Source: Planctomycetota bacterium (GTDB taxonomy: Bacteria > Planctomycetota > B15-G4). Taken from it: 64,000 nt of DNA. Of the stretch, positions 25,104-34,914 are shown one piece after another (within the stretch, counting starts at the first letter, position 1; each line of letters opens with the position of its first letter). The notes below the pieces were generated by a model that searched no databases, was not told the origin of the DNA, and saw only the letters and a list, made by a program, of their open reading frames with translations. The stretch lies in NCBI GenBank assembly GCA_029259745.1, contig JAJDEO010000024.1, positions 62,001 through 126,000 of the forward strand, given 5' to 3'. Made by a program: the position numbers and the translations under genes.

Positions 25104-27611
25104 ATGTCTCACTGGTTGACCGCAGGCTCTGCCCTGCTCGCCCTCACTGCGTCGGTCTCGGCCGCCGACACCTCCCCCGGCACGCCGGGCTTCCTCCTCG
25201 ACGCGCCCGACGACGTCATGATCGGCACGCAGCTCGATCTGTGCATGACAACGCCGATCGGCAATGACGTGTGGCTCCTCTTCAGCTTCGACCCCGGACC
25301 GACGCCGTCGATGTTCGGCCCGCTCGGGGTCGGCAAGCCGCTGTTCGCCACGCACCTAGGCGCGCAGACGCAGGGCACCCAGTGCCACACGATCGACATC
25401 GACTGCCGTGACCTGTTCGTGGGCGCCATCGCCTACGCCCAGGTCGTGTCCGTCGACGCGAACAACCCGTCCAACTCGGGCATCACGAACGGCGTCTCGG
25501 TGACGGGTATCGACGGTCCGTGCAGCGACCCGTGCCTCGGCGAGCTCGTGGGCTGCGTCTACCAGGACTTCAACGGCAACGGCATGCTCGACGATGGTGA
25601 GCTCCCGCTCGCTGGCGTCGATGTCGTGCTCTCGGACGACAAGGAAGGCGTGATCGCCGCGCTCGTCACCGACGCCGACGGCAAGTGGATGGTCAACGGC
25701 CTGCTGAAGACGAACCCGATCCGCATCGAGTTCTCGGGCTACCCCGACTGGCTCAGCATCGGCAGCGAACTCGCCGGCGGTCGCGACGTGCAGTTCACGA
25801 ACACCGACCAGTGCCAGTACGACCTCGGCCTCATCCTCCCGGCCGAGCTCTGCCTCGAGGACGACGACGCCTGCCTCGCCACGCCCTGCTACATCAACGG
25901 CGACCCGCTCCTCGGTGGTGACGCCGCGGTGAGCGACGTGCTCGTGCGCTTCCCCTACGACGCGAGCGGTTCGGGCCTGAACGAGTATCTCTCGATCGGC
26001 CAGGACATGGGCTCGACGTGGGGCCTCGCCTACCAGCAGAGCACCGACCGCCTCTTCGCGGCCACGGTGCTCAAGCGTCACGTCGGCTTCGGCCCCGGTG
26101 GCATCGACGCCATCTACTCCGTCGACGGCGCCTGCTTCGCGGACGAGGGCGCAACGCCCACGTCGGTGTGGCTCAACGTCAACACGCTCCCCGGTGTCGA
26201 CGTCGGCACGCTGAACCGTCCCGACCTCGGCCCGAGCACCGACGATCTGAGCTTCGACACCGAGGCCTTCGACGGCGTCGGCAAGCTTGGCCTCGGCGGC
26301 ATCGCGATCTCGGACGACGAGCGCACGCTCTACGCGGTGAACCTCAACCAGCGCGAAGTGCTCGAGATCGACATTGACAGCAAGACGCTCGTGAACCGCT
26401 ACCCGGTCGACACGAACCTGACCTGCGTCGGTGGTGTCGCACGTCCGTTCGCCGTCACGTACCACCGCGGTGAGCTCTACGTCGGTGTCACCTGCACGGG
26501 TGAAGTCGACCCGTTCAACAACGTGCTCGAGAGCGTCGTCCGTCGCCTGAACAACGGTGTCTTCGAAACCGTCCTGACAGTGCCGCTCGACTACCTGCGT
26601 GGCCGCGCCGACATCTCCTGTCCGCTGACCGGCTGGTTCCCCTGGCTCGACGTCTTCTCGATCGCGTGCTCGCCGCTCGCCGTCTTCCCCCAGCCGATCC
26701 TCTCGAGCATCGAGTTCGGCATCGACGACTGCGTCTCGCTCGGCTTCATCGACCGGCACGGCCATCAGACCGGCTTCCAGAACTACACCCCCACGACGAC
26801 CAATCTGTTCGAAGGTATCTCGGGTGGTGACCTCCTGCGCGCCTGCGTGCTCGCGGACGGTTCGTGGCAGCTCGAGTCGAACGGCAGCGTCGGCGGAGTC
26901 ACGACGGCGGGTGCCGACAACATGGAAGGCCCCGGCGGCGGTGAGTTCTACTTCGGCGACACCTACTCGATCGGCGCCCTGACGGCGCACTTCGAGGTGG
27001 CGCTCGGCGGCGTCGCGATCCTGCCCAACTCGGGCGAAGTCGTGACGACGGCCTTCGATCCGATCGACCAGGTGCCCGGCGAAGTTCGCACGGGTGGTGT
27101 GCGTCGTATCAGCTCGGAGACGGGTGACTTCGTCGATGCCTACCGCATCTACGCCTTCGGCGCCGCCGGCACGTTCGGTAAGGCGGCGGGCCTCGGTGAC
27201 CTCGCGCTGCTCTGCAGTGCACCGCCTGCCAGCGTCGGTGATCGTCTCTTCCGGGACGACAACGGCGACGGCCTGCAGACGGCGAGTGACCTCGGGATGG
27301 TCGGCGTCGACGTGCAGCTCTTCCGCGACAACGTCTTCGTCGAGATGACGACGACGGACGGCGATGGGCGCTACGCCTTCGCGGGTCTCGTGGCGAACGT
27401 CTCCACGGGTTACGAGGTGCGCATCGACCTCGCGCAGCCCGCGCTCGCCGGCATGACGGCCACGGCCGCCAACGTCGGCGCGAACGACCTCATCGACTCG
27501 GACGGCGACATCGCGCTCGTCCCCGGGTTCGTGACGGTGCCGTTCGGCACGCGCGGTCCGGGTGTGAACGACTTCACGCTCGATGTGGGCTTCGTCCTGA
27601 CGGTGAACTGA
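25104..27611 (+). CDS. Secreted SdrD_B-domain protein, copy 1
   Basis: A protein of 835 residues with a signal peptide (MSHWLTAGSALLALTASVSA). An N-terminal beta domain is followed by an SdrD_B/Cna-B-like domain (GCVYQDFNGNGMLDDGELPL, then AGVDVVLSD). A large propeller-like middle follows (TWGLAYQQSTDRLFAATVLK, then LGLGGIAISDDERTLYAVNL). The C-terminus is a second SdrD_B domain (VGDRLFRDDNGDGLQTASDL) with calcium-binding-type DxNxDG motifs. It is rich in paired cysteines. It is probably an extracellular structural or adhesive protein. It is followed by a clear terminator and by a near-identical paralogue. Confidence 0.8.
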   Translation: MSHWLTAGSALLALTASVSAADTSPGTPGFLLDAPDDVMIGTQLDLCMTTPIGNDVWLLFSFDPGPTPSMFGPLGVGKPLFATHLGAQTQGTQCHTIDIDCRDLFVGAIAYAQVVSVDANNPSNSGITNGVSVTGIDGPCSDPCLGELVGCVYQDFNGNGMLDDGELPLAGVDVVLSDDKEGVIAALVTDADGKWMVNGLLKTNPIRIEFSGYPDWLSIGSELAGGRDVQFTNTDQCQYDLGLILPAELCLEDDDACLATPCYINGDPLLGGDAAVSDVLVRFPYDASGSGLNEYLSIGQDMGSTWGLAYQQSTDRLFAATVLKRHVGFGPGGIDAIYSVDGACFADEGATPTSVWLNVNTLPGVDVGTLNRPDLGPSTDDLSFDTEAFDGVGKLGLGGIAISDDERTLYAVNLNQREVLEIDIDSKTLVNRYPVDTNLTCVGGVARPFAVTYHRGELYVGVTCTGEVDPFNNVLESVVRRLNNGVFETVLTVPLDYLRGRADISCPLTGWFPWLDVFSIACSPLAVFPQPILSSIEFGIDDCVSLGFIDRHGHQTGFQNYTPTTTNLFEGISGGDLLRACVLADGSWQLESNGSVGGVTTAGADNMEGPGGGEFYFGDTYSIGALTAHFEVALGGVAILPNSGEVVTTAFDPIDQVPGEVRTGGVRRISSETGDFVDAYRIYAFGAAGTFGKAAGLGDLALLCSAPPASVGDRLFRDDNGDGLQTASDLGMVGVDVQLFRDNVFVEMTTTDGDGRYAFAGLVANVSTGYEVRIDLAQPALAGMTATAANVGANDLIDSDGDIALVPGFVTVPFGTRGPGVNDFTLDVGFVLTVN

Positions 27612-27631
27612 TCGCCCGATCGACGATCACG

Positions 27632-27675
27632 GCGGCGCCTCGCGAGTTCTCATGATCTCGCGGGGCGCCGCTTTT
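27632..27675 (+). terminator. Strong rho-independent terminator between the two SdrD_B genes
   Basis: GCGGCGCC (27632-27639) continued by TCGCGAG pairs with CTCGCGGGGCGCCGC ending at 27671 around a TTCTCATGAT loop, followed by TTTT (27672-27675). The stem has about 14 pairs. It shows that the two tandem paralogues are separate transcription units. The remaining 27676-27885 shows nothing else. Confidence 0.85.
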
Positions 27676-27885
27676 CTGTGCGCATCGGCGTTCTGATTCA
27701 TCGCGAGCCGACTTCGCACAACACAGGACGGTCAGTTGTGAGATGCTCGTCATCTGTGACGTTCGGGGGGCGCCGTGAGGCGGAGTGCGGAGGCGCGCAA
27801 AGGCGTGTGAGGGCCCGCACTGCCGCTCCCGCGCGCGGGCTGTCCCCGGTCGCCATGCCTCTCTCCGCCACTTGGAATCACTCAC

Positions 27886-30390
27886 ATGTCCCTCTCCCTT
27901 CGCGCAGCGTCCGCGCTGCTCGCCATCTCTGCACCCTTGATGGCCACCGCTGACACGGGCTCGGGCACGCCCGGCTTCGAGTTCACGACCCCCGCCACCG
28001 TGATGATCGGCACCGACTTCACCTTCTGCGTGACGTCGCCGCCGGGCAACCAACTCTTCTTCCTCGTGAGTCTCGGCAACGGACCGATCCAGGTGCCGCT
28101 GGGCACGCTGTGCGTCGGACCGTCGTTCCTCGCCGTGCCGCTCGGCACGCAGGTGAACGCGACCGACTGCTTCACGGTGCCCGTCGACTGCCGCACGAAC
28201 TTCATCGGCGTCGAGGGCTTCATGCAGGTGGCCTCGGTCGAGCCCGGCAACCCGGCAAACTCGGGCGTCACGAATGGCGCCTCGATCATCGCCGTCGACG
28301 GCCCGTGCACCGACCCCTGCCTCGGCGACCTCGCCGGCTGCGTCTACCAGGATCTCAACGGCAACGGCGCACTCGACCCCGGCGAGCTGCCCGTGCCCGG
28401 CGTCGATGTCATCATCTTCAACTCGGCCGAGATTGCCGTCGCCACGTTGACGACCGACGCCAACGGCAAGTGGTCGGTCTTCGATCTCATCGACACGAAC
28501 CCGTTGCGCATCGAGTTCTCCGGCTACCCCGACTGGCTCGGGATCAACACCGTCGCCGAGGGCGGCCGCGAGGTGCAGTTCACGAACACCGAGAACTGCG
28601 AGTACGACCTCGGGCTCGTCGCCCCGGCCGAACTCTGCCCCGAAGGCACCGACGCTTGCCTTGCGACACCTTGCTACGTCAACGGCGATCCGCTCGCCGG
28701 TGGTTCGGCCGGCACCAACGACGTCCTCGTGCGTTGGCCCTACGCAGCAAGCGGTTTCGGCGCGAACGAGTACCTCGCAACGGGCGTCGACATCGGCGCC
28801 ACCTGGGGACTCGCATACCAGCAGAGCGCCGACCGGCTCTTCGCTGCGTCGTTCCTGAAGCGTCACATGGGCTTCGGCCCCGGCGGTATCGACGCCATCT
28901 ACGCGATCGACAGTGCGTGCTTCGGTGACGAGGGATCCACGCCGGCCTCGGTCTGGCTGAACGTCAACACGCTGCCCGGTGTCGACGTCGGCACGCTGAA
29001 CCGTCCCGACCTCCCGCCCGGTGACGACCAGCAGAGCTTCGATGCCGAGGCCTTCGACGGTGTCGGCAAGCTCGGTCTCGGTGGCATCGCGATCTCGGAC
29101 GACGAGCGTACGCTCTACGCCGTGAACCTGAATCAGCGCGAGGTGCTCGAGATCGACATCGACACCAAGATGCTGACGAATGCCTACCCGGTCGACACCG
29201 GGCTGTCGTGCGTCAACGGTGTCGCGCGTCCGTTCGCCGTGACGTCGTTCCGCGGTGAGCTCTACGTCGGCGTCACGTGCACGGGTGAGCTCGACCCGTT
29301 CAACCCCGTGCTCGAAGCCCACGTGCGTCGCCTCGACTCCGGTGTCTTCACGACGGTGCTGACGGTGCCGCTCGCCTACGACCGCAACGTCGCCGACATC
29401 TCGTGTCCGCTGACCGGCTGGTTCCCCTGGCTGAACGTCTTCTCGACGGCCTGCAACCCGCTCGCGGTCTTCCAGCAGCCGATGCTCTCGAGCATCGAGT
29501 TCCACGCGGACGGATGTCTCGCGCTCGGCTTCACCGATCGTCACGGCAACCAGACGGGCTTCCAGAACTACACGCCCACGACGATGGATCTGTACGAAGG
29601 CATCTCCGGCGGTGATCTGCTCCGCGCCTGCGACGAGAACGGCACCTACGTGCTCGAGTCGAACGGCTCGGCAGGCGGAGTCACGACGGCCGGGGCTGGC
29701 AACAACGAAGGTCCCGGTGGTGGCGAGTACTACTTCGACGACACCTACTCGATCGGCGCTCTGACGGCGCACTACGAGGTGATGCTCGGCGGGGTTGTCG
29801 TGCTGCCGGGCTCGGGCGAAGTCATCTCGACGGCCTTCGACCCGATCGACCAGGTTCCCGGCGAAGCACGCACGGGTGGAACGCGCCGCATGGACGTGCA
29901 GACCGGCGCGTTCATCGACGCGTACCGGATCTACGAGTTCGGCGCCCCCGGCTCGTTCGGCAAGGCCGCCGGCCTCGGGGATCTTGCGTTGCTCTGCAGC
30001 GCCCCTCCGACGGCCGTCGGGGATCGCCTGTTCCGGGACGACAACGCCGACGGACTCCAGACGGCCAGTGACGTCGGGATCTCCGGGATCGAGGTGCAGC
30101 TGTTCCGCGACGGACTCTTCGTCGACTCGACCCTCTCGGACGACGACGGTCTGTGGTCGTTCGAAGGTCTCGTCGCGAACATCCCGTCGGGCTACGAGAT
30201 CCGCATCGATCTCAGCCAGCAGGCGACGACGAACCTCACGGCGACCCAGCGCGATGCAGGGACCAACGACGCGATCGACTCGGACGGCGACCTGCTCTTG
30301 CTGCCCGGCTTCATCGTGATCCCGTTCGCGACGGAGGGACCGGGCGTGAACGACTACACGCTCGACGTCGGGTTCATCGTCGCAATCTGA
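27886..30390 (+). CDS. Secreted SdrD_B-domain protein, copy 2
   Basis: A protein of 834 residues with the same architecture and mostly the same sequence as the gene at 25104. Shared blocks include WLNVNTLPGVDVGTLNRPDL, SDDERTLYAVNLNQREVLEI and GQTGFQNYTPTT-like NQTGFQNYTPTT. The signal peptide (SLRAASALLAISAPLMATAD) and the first 150 residues differ more, as does the last SdrD_B domain (VGDRLFRDDNADGLQTASDV). This looks like tandem duplication followed by divergence of exposed parts. It is likely secreted and calcium-stabilised, with unknown ligand. Confidence 0.8.
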   Translation: MSLSLRAASALLAISAPLMATADTGSGTPGFEFTTPATVMIGTDFTFCVTSPPGNQLFFLVSLGNGPIQVPLGTLCVGPSFLAVPLGTQVNATDCFTVPVDCRTNFIGVEGFMQVASVEPGNPANSGVTNGASIIAVDGPCTDPCLGDLAGCVYQDLNGNGALDPGELPVPGVDVIIFNSAEIAVATLTTDANGKWSVFDLIDTNPLRIEFSGYPDWLGINTVAEGGREVQFTNTENCEYDLGLVAPAELCPEGTDACLATPCYVNGDPLAGGSAGTNDVLVRWPYAASGFGANEYLATGVDIGATWGLAYQQSADRLFAASFLKRHMGFGPGGIDAIYAIDSACFGDEGSTPASVWLNVNTLPGVDVGTLNRPDLPPGDDQQSFDAEAFDGVGKLGLGGIAISDDERTLYAVNLNQREVLEIDIDTKMLTNAYPVDTGLSCVNGVARPFAVTSFRGELYVGVTCTGELDPFNPVLEAHVRRLDSGVFTTVLTVPLAYDRNVADISCPLTGWFPWLNVFSTACNPLAVFQQPMLSSIEFHADGCLALGFTDRHGNQTGFQNYTPTTMDLYEGISGGDLLRACDENGTYVLESNGSAGGVTTAGAGNNEGPGGGEYYFDDTYSIGALTAHYEVMLGGVVVLPGSGEVISTAFDPIDQVPGEARTGGTRRMDVQTGAFIDAYRIYEFGAPGSFGKAAGLGDLALLCSAPPTAVGDRLFRDDNADGLQTASDVGISGIEVQLFRDGLFVDSTLSDDDGLWSFEGLVANIPSGYEIRIDLSQQATTNLTATQRDAGTNDAIDSDGDLLLLPGFIVIPFATEGPGVNDYTLDVGFIVAI

Positions 30391-30412
30391 GGGTCTTTCC
30401 AGCAGAAGTGAC

Positions 30413-30455
30413 GCGGCGTCGTTCCCGTGCCAATGCACAGGGGCGGCGCCGCTTC
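30413..30455 (+). terminator. Imperfect hairpin after SdrD_B copy 2
   Basis: GCGGCG (30413-30418) and CCCGTG pair with CAC-GGGG and GGCGCCGC up to 30452, giving a GC-rich hairpin followed by TTCGCGTTT. It resembles the terminator after copy 1 but is less perfect, and lies before the cation efflux gene. Confidence 0.5.
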
Positions 30456-30478
30456 GCGTTTGTCATGATCGTCACACG

Positions 30479-31360
30479 ATGGAACGCACTCGTGACGTGA
30501 TCACCCACCAAGCATTGCGCGTCGCGCTGACGGCGAACGTCGTCCTCGCGGCGTCGAAGATCGCAGTGGGCGTCATGGTAGCCAGCCCGGCGCTGCTCGC
30601 CGACGGGATCAACTCGGCGACGGACGTGGCCTACACCATCGCCGCCCGCCACTTCGTCGTGCGCGCCTCCGAGCCGCCCGATGACGACCACCCCTACGGC
30701 CACGGCCAACTCGAGAGTATCGCCACGCTCTCGGTCGGGGCGTTCGTGATGGCGACGGCGATCGCGCTCGTCATCGGCGGCATCAATGACGTCGTGCGCA
30801 TCTTTGTCGACGGCCCGACGCTCAGCGACACGTCGTTGGTTGCGTTGAGCATCGCCCTTGCGACCGTGATCATCAAGATCGTGCTCTGGCTCGTCACTAC
30901 GAAGCAGGCCGACCAGAGCAAGAGTCTCATCGTCTCGGCTCTCGCCAAAGACCATCGCAATGACATCCTCAGCGGCGGCGCGGCCGCGACGGGCATCTTC
31001 ATGGCTCGCCTCGGACACGCCTGGGCCGACCCGGCCGCAGCGATCCTCGTGTCCGTGATCATCTTCCGGACGGGCTACGAGATCCTCGGCGAGGCCGCCG
31101 ACGACCTCATGAACGTCCAGCCGACGGGCGACTTCGCCGCCGAAGTCGCGAAGGTCGCCCAGAGCATTCCCGGCGTCGAGCGCGTCGAGATCACGAACAC
31201 GCACCGCTACGGCATCGCCTTCGTCGCGACGCTGACGATCGGCGTCGATGCCTCCCTCTCCGTGCGTGATGGTCACGAGCTTGCCGACACCGTCGAACGT
31301 CGCCTGGTCGAACAGCTCGCCGACCTTCGTGCCGTCGACGTCCACGTCGAGCCGACGTGA
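30479..31360 (+). CDS. Cation diffusion facilitator (CDF) transporter
   Basis: A protein of 293 residues. Six membrane helices are seen, with the CDF metal sites: LLADGINSATDVAYTIAARH in helix 2, the DDHPYGHGQLESIATLSVG loop, and ALAKDHRNDILSGGAAATGI in helix 5. The C-terminal cytoplasmic domain is present (IPGVERVEITNTHRYGIAFV). CDF proteins export Zn2+, Fe2+ or Mn2+ against protons. The site residues (D/N in helix 2, H/D in helix 5) do not resolve the metal. Monocistronic, 28 bp before an amidohydrolase gene that may be read through. Confidence 0.92.
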   Translation: MERTRDVITHQALRVALTANVVLAASKIAVGVMVASPALLADGINSATDVAYTIAARHFVVRASEPPDDDHPYGHGQLESIATLSVGAFVMATAIALVIGGINDVVRIFVDGPTLSDTSLVALSIALATVIIKIVLWLVTTKQADQSKSLIVSALAKDHRNDILSGGAAATGIFMARLGHAWADPAAAILVSVIIFRTGYEILGEAADDLMNVQPTGDFAAEVAKVAQSIPGVERVEITNTHRYGIAFVATLTIGVDASLSVRDGHELADTVERRLVEQLADLRAVDVHVEPT

Positions 31361-31388
31361 GACAGACTCCGCTTGATAGGATCGAACC

Positions 31389-32702
31389 ATGCTCATCCTC
31401 CGCAACATCCACACTCTCTACGACGGTGCGAGCGCCGACGAGTCCTCGGTTCACCACGGTGTCGATCTCTTCATCGACGGCGAGCGGATCCATGACCGCC
31501 GTCCGCACGACGCCGAGCTCGCGATCGGCAGTGAACATGTCGCCGTCGACGCCTCGTCCCTGACGATCACGCCGGGCATCATCGATTGTCACGGTCACAT
31601 CACCGTGCTTGGCCTCGACCCCTCGTCGATGGACACGATGCTCGGCTCGACGATGATGTTGTACGTCGAACGCATCCTGCACACGACGCTCGTCGACGGC
31701 GGCTGCACGACGGTGCGCGACATCGGCGGTGCCACGCACTGGATGAAGCGCCTCGTCGAGGACGACGTGCTCTTCGGCCCGCGCCTCAAGATTGCGATCT
31801 GCATGCTGTCGACCACCGGCGGACACGCCGACTTCCGCGGCCCCGACCGTTGTCACGGCACGGTGAGCAAGCTCTGGCCCGACCTCGAAGGGCGCCCGTC
31901 GAGCATCGTCGACGGTCCTTGGGAGTGTCGCAAGCGCGTGCGTGAGATCGCGGCGTGCGGCGCCGATCTCATCAAGATCTGCGCGAGCCCGGGCGTGGCC
32001 TCGCCGTCCGACAAGCTCGAGCACCGCGACTTCTCGGCCGAGGAGATCGAAGCGATCTGCGACGAGGCGACGGCACGCGGGCTTCGCGTCGCGGCCCATG
32101 CGCACAGTCAGACCGGCATCGAGATGGCGATCGACCACGGCGTGCACGACATCCAGCACATCTCGTTCATGGACGAGCGGCTCGTCGAGAAGGCCCACGC
32201 AAGGGGCTGCACCGTCACGCCGACGTCGTGGGTGATGCAGGAGCTGCCCAGGGCCGACGGGCTGTCCGACTTCGTGATGGAGAAGGTCAAGCAAGTCGCC
32301 GAGGTCCACGCGAAGGCCACGCAGTACGCGGCCTCGGGCGGGCTCAAGATCCTCGCCGGAACGGACGCCGTGCTGCCCGGCATGCACGGCCGCAACTACA
32401 TGGAGATCAAGGCGCTCATCGACGAGGGGCTGACGTCACTCGCCGCCTGGCATGGCGCCACGGGCTTGGCCGCCACGGAGATCGGGCAGCACGACACCGG
32501 CACGTTGGCGAAGGGTCAACGCGCCGACCTGCTGATCGCAAAGGCATCCGACGATGTCCTGGCGCACCCCGAGGCGCTGGGCGCCGGCGCGCTGCTCGAG
32601 GTCATGAAGGACGGCCACGCCTACCGCGGCGGGATTGAAGGCATCGCCGCACGCACGTACCGCAACAGCTGCCGTCACCAACTGTGGCCCGACCTCCCGT
32701 AG
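31389..32702 (+). CDS. Metal-dependent amidohydrolase (imidazolonepropionase/prolidase-like)
   Basis: A protein of 437 residues. The amidohydrolase metal ligands can be followed: PGIIDCHGHITVLG (HxH), a lysine in GADLIKICASPG that is likely carboxylated, AAHAHSQTGIEMAIDHGVHD with the next histidines (IQHISFMDE), and the aspartate in ILAGTDAVLPGMHG. The C-terminal GTLAKGQRADLLIAKASDD returns to the small beta domain. Related enzymes hydrolyse X-Pro dipeptides or cyclic amides. The substrate is unknown and there is no signal peptide. Confidence 0.88.
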   Translation: MLILRNIHTLYDGASADESSVHHGVDLFIDGERIHDRRPHDAELAIGSEHVAVDASSLTITPGIIDCHGHITVLGLDPSSMDTMLGSTMMLYVERILHTTLVDGGCTTVRDIGGATHWMKRLVEDDVLFGPRLKIAICMLSTTGGHADFRGPDRCHGTVSKLWPDLEGRPSSIVDGPWECRKRVREIAACGADLIKICASPGVASPSDKLEHRDFSAEEIEAICDEATARGLRVAAHAHSQTGIEMAIDHGVHDIQHISFMDERLVEKAHARGCTVTPTSWVMQELPRADGLSDFVMEKVKQVAEVHAKATQYAASGGLKILAGTDAVLPGMHGRNYMEIKALIDEGLTSLAAWHGATGLAATEIGQHDTGTLAKGQRADLLIAKASDDVLAHPEALGAGALLEVMKDGHAYRGGIEGIAARTYRNSCRHQLWPDLP

Positions 32703-32810
32703 CGGCCCGAAGAGCGCACGGACCACGCACCGTCTCGATAACCAGAGTCGCGGTCGCGCCGCCGGGCTCGCGCACGCCCACCGATCGAAGCGATCGTGGC
32801 CTGAGGCTGG

Positions 32811-34835
32811 CTACCGCTGCGGTGGACCCGAGCGGCGATCGTTGGCGCGGCCGTCCATCTTCTCGAGCCGGAGCGGGCGGCCACTGATCTTCACGTCGCG
32901 CAGATGCTTCTGGATCTCCTTGGGCATGCCCTCGGGGAGATCGACGGTGCTGTGTTCGTCGTGGATGCCGACGTATCCGATGTGACGTCCTTCGAGCCCT
33001 GCTTCGTTGGCGATCGCGCCGACGATCTGGCGCGGCGTGATGCCATGAATGCGGCCGATGTGGATCTTGTAGCGGACGGTCGGAGCGCCCTCGTCGTTGC
33101 GGGCGCGACGACGTTCCTCGCGCTCGCGACGAGCGTCACGCGGCGGGCCGTCGCCTGCGAACGACTCGCTGCGTTCGCGCGGGGCCGGACGCTCGGCGGG
33201 CGTGGGACGTTCGGCGGGCGTTGGACGCTCGGCGGGTGTTGGACGCTCGGCGGGTGTTGGACGTTCGGCAGGCGTTGGACGTTCGGTCGCTTTGGGGCGC
33301 TCGGTCGGCGTCGTCGGGCGTGCCGTGCGCTCATCGCGGGCCGCATGCGGCTTCGCTGCCGGACGCTCGGTACGCGGCGCAGCTTCCGACCGTTGCGGAC
33401 GCTCACGTCGCTCAGGTCGTTTCGGGCGCTCACGTCGCTCGGGTCGAGCGCGCGACTCGCCTTTCTGCTTCCAGCTCGGCGCCTCGTTCTTCTCGACCAC
33501 CAGCGGTCGCTCGCCCTGCAACAGATACGCCAACGACGCGGCGAGATCCTCGGCCGACAGTCCTGACTCGGCCGTGATGCGCTGCACGAACTCGCGGTAG
33601 GCGCCGATGTCCTCCTCGGCCGCCGTCTTCGTGACCTGGTCCGTGAACGCCTTGAGGCGAGTTTCGGCGAGGTCGTCGTCGCTGGGGACACGCATCAGGG
33701 GGATGCGCTGCTTCGTTATCCGCTCGATCTGGCTCAGCAACCGCTTCTCACGCGGTTGCACGAAAAGCAGCGCTCGGCCTTCACGTCCGGCACGCCCGGT
33801 GCGTCCGATGCGATGGACGTAAGATTCGGGGTCGGCCGGGATGTCGTAGTTGACGACGTGGCTGATGCGTTCGACATCGAGCCCGCGGGCAGCGACGTCC
33901 GTCGCCACGACGATGTCGAGCTTGCCGTCACGCAGACGGTTCACCGTGCGCTCGCGGAGCTGCTGAGAGAGGTCGCCGTTGAGCGCCTCGGCCGCGAACC
34001 CGTGTGCAACGAGCTTCTCGGTGAGTTCCACCGTTCCAGCCTTCGTCCGCGCAAAGATCAACATCGCGTCGAACGACTCGACCTCGAGGACGCGCGTGAT
34101 CGTGTCGAGCTTGCGATGGCGCGGCACGATGATGTGACGCTGCTCGATCGTTGAGACGGTTTGCGTCTTCGTCTCGATCATCACGTGGACCGGGTCGACG
34201 AGATGCTTCGCGGCCACACGCTTCGTCACCGACGGCATCGTGGCCGAGAACAGCGCGACCTGACGCGGCTTCGGAGCCTGGGAGAAGATCTCATCGATGT
34301 CTTCGGCGAAGCCCATCTTGAGCATCTCGTCGGCTTCATCGAGCACGAGCGTCTTGATGTCGTCGAGCACGAGACTGCCGCGACGCAGATGATCCATGAC
34401 ACGCCCCGGCGTGCCGACGATGACATGAGCGCCGCGGTCGAGCTGCCGCAGCTGCACGACGATGCCCTGCCCGCCATAGACGGGGAGCACGCGGAAGGGT
34501 CGCAACTTCGCCGCGTAGCTCGCGAACGCCTCGGCCACCTGCAACGCGAGTTCACGCGTCGGCGTGAGCACGAGTGCCTGCGGCGAAAACAGCTTCAGGT
34601 CGAGACGGCAAAGAATCGGCAAGGCGAACCCTGCCGTCTTGCCCGTGCCGGTTTGGGCCTGGCCAAGAACGTCGCGGCCTTCGAGCAACGTCGGGATGCA
34701 GCGCGCCTGGATCGGCGTCGGCGACTCGTAGCCCTGCGCCAAGACGGCGTCGAGCACTTCGGGAAGCAGACCGAGTTCGGCGAAGGATTCGGGCGTGGTG
34801 ATGGCGGCGACTCGCGAGGGGTATGACCGATGCAT
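32811..34835 (-). CDS. DEAD-box RNA helicase with DbpA-type RNA-binding domain
   Basis: A protein of 674 residues from ATG 34835 (MHRSYPSRVAAITTPESFAE). All helicase motifs are present: AQTGTGKTAGFALP, PTRELALQV, GTPGRVMDHL, VLDEADEML, FSATMP, VATDVAARGLDVERI and HRIGRTGRAG. After the core comes a long basic Arg/Pro/Glu linker (about 475-600) holding five AERPTP repeats. Then follows a DbpA/CsdA RNA-binding domain (YKIHIGRIHGITPRQIVGAI). It resembles cold-shock and ribosome-assembly helicase DeaD. Longer starts are arginine-rich nonsense. Confidence 0.92.
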   Translation of the reverse strand: MHRSYPSRVAAITTPESFAELGLLPEVLDAVLAQGYESPTPIQARCIPTLLEGRDVLGQAQTGTGKTAGFALPILCRLDLKLFSPQALVLTPTRELALQVAEAFASYAAKLRPFRVLPVYGGQGIVVQLRQLDRGAHVIVGTPGRVMDHLRRGSLVLDDIKTLVLDEADEMLKMGFAEDIDEIFSQAPKPRQVALFSATMPSVTKRVAAKHLVDPVHVMIETKTQTVSTIEQRHIIVPRHRKLDTITRVLEVESFDAMLIFARTKAGTVELTEKLVAHGFAAEALNGDLSQQLRERTVNRLRDGKLDIVVATDVAARGLDVERISHVVNYDIPADPESYVHRIGRTGRAGREGRALLFVQPREKRLLSQIERITKQRIPLMRVPSDDDLAETRLKAFTDQVTKTAAEEDIGAYREFVQRITAESGLSAEDLAASLAYLLQGERPLVVEKNEAPSWKQKGESRARPERRERPKRPERRERPQRSEAAPRTERPAAKPHAARDERTARPTTPTERPKATERPTPAERPTPAERPTPAERPTPAERPTPAERPAPRERSESFAGDGPPRDARREREERRRARNDEGAPTVRYKIHIGRIHGITPRQIVGAIANEAGLEGRHIGYVGIHDEHSTVDLPEGMPKEIQKHLRDVKISGRPLRLEKMDGRANDRRSGPPQR
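33188..33277 (-). repeat. Five tandem 18-bp repeats inside the helicase gene
   Basis: Five consecutive 18-bp units (plus-strand form GACGCTCGGCGGGCGTGG and variants) encode repeated AERPTP in the disordered linker. The units differ by only a few bases, so copy number is likely to vary between strains. Confidence 0.85.
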
Positions 34836-34914
34836 GGATTCGAGTGCATCGGCGAGCCGAGTAGTGTAACCGGCTCGGCGAATACGCGCTCGCCTCGGCC
34901 TCCTCGGGGCGTCC

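Noticed and set aside
27574..30438. A 954-residue minus-strand frame opposite SdrD_B copy 2
   Set aside because: The plus strand has a signal peptide and clear domains; the minus frame is an Asp/Arg-rich shadow.
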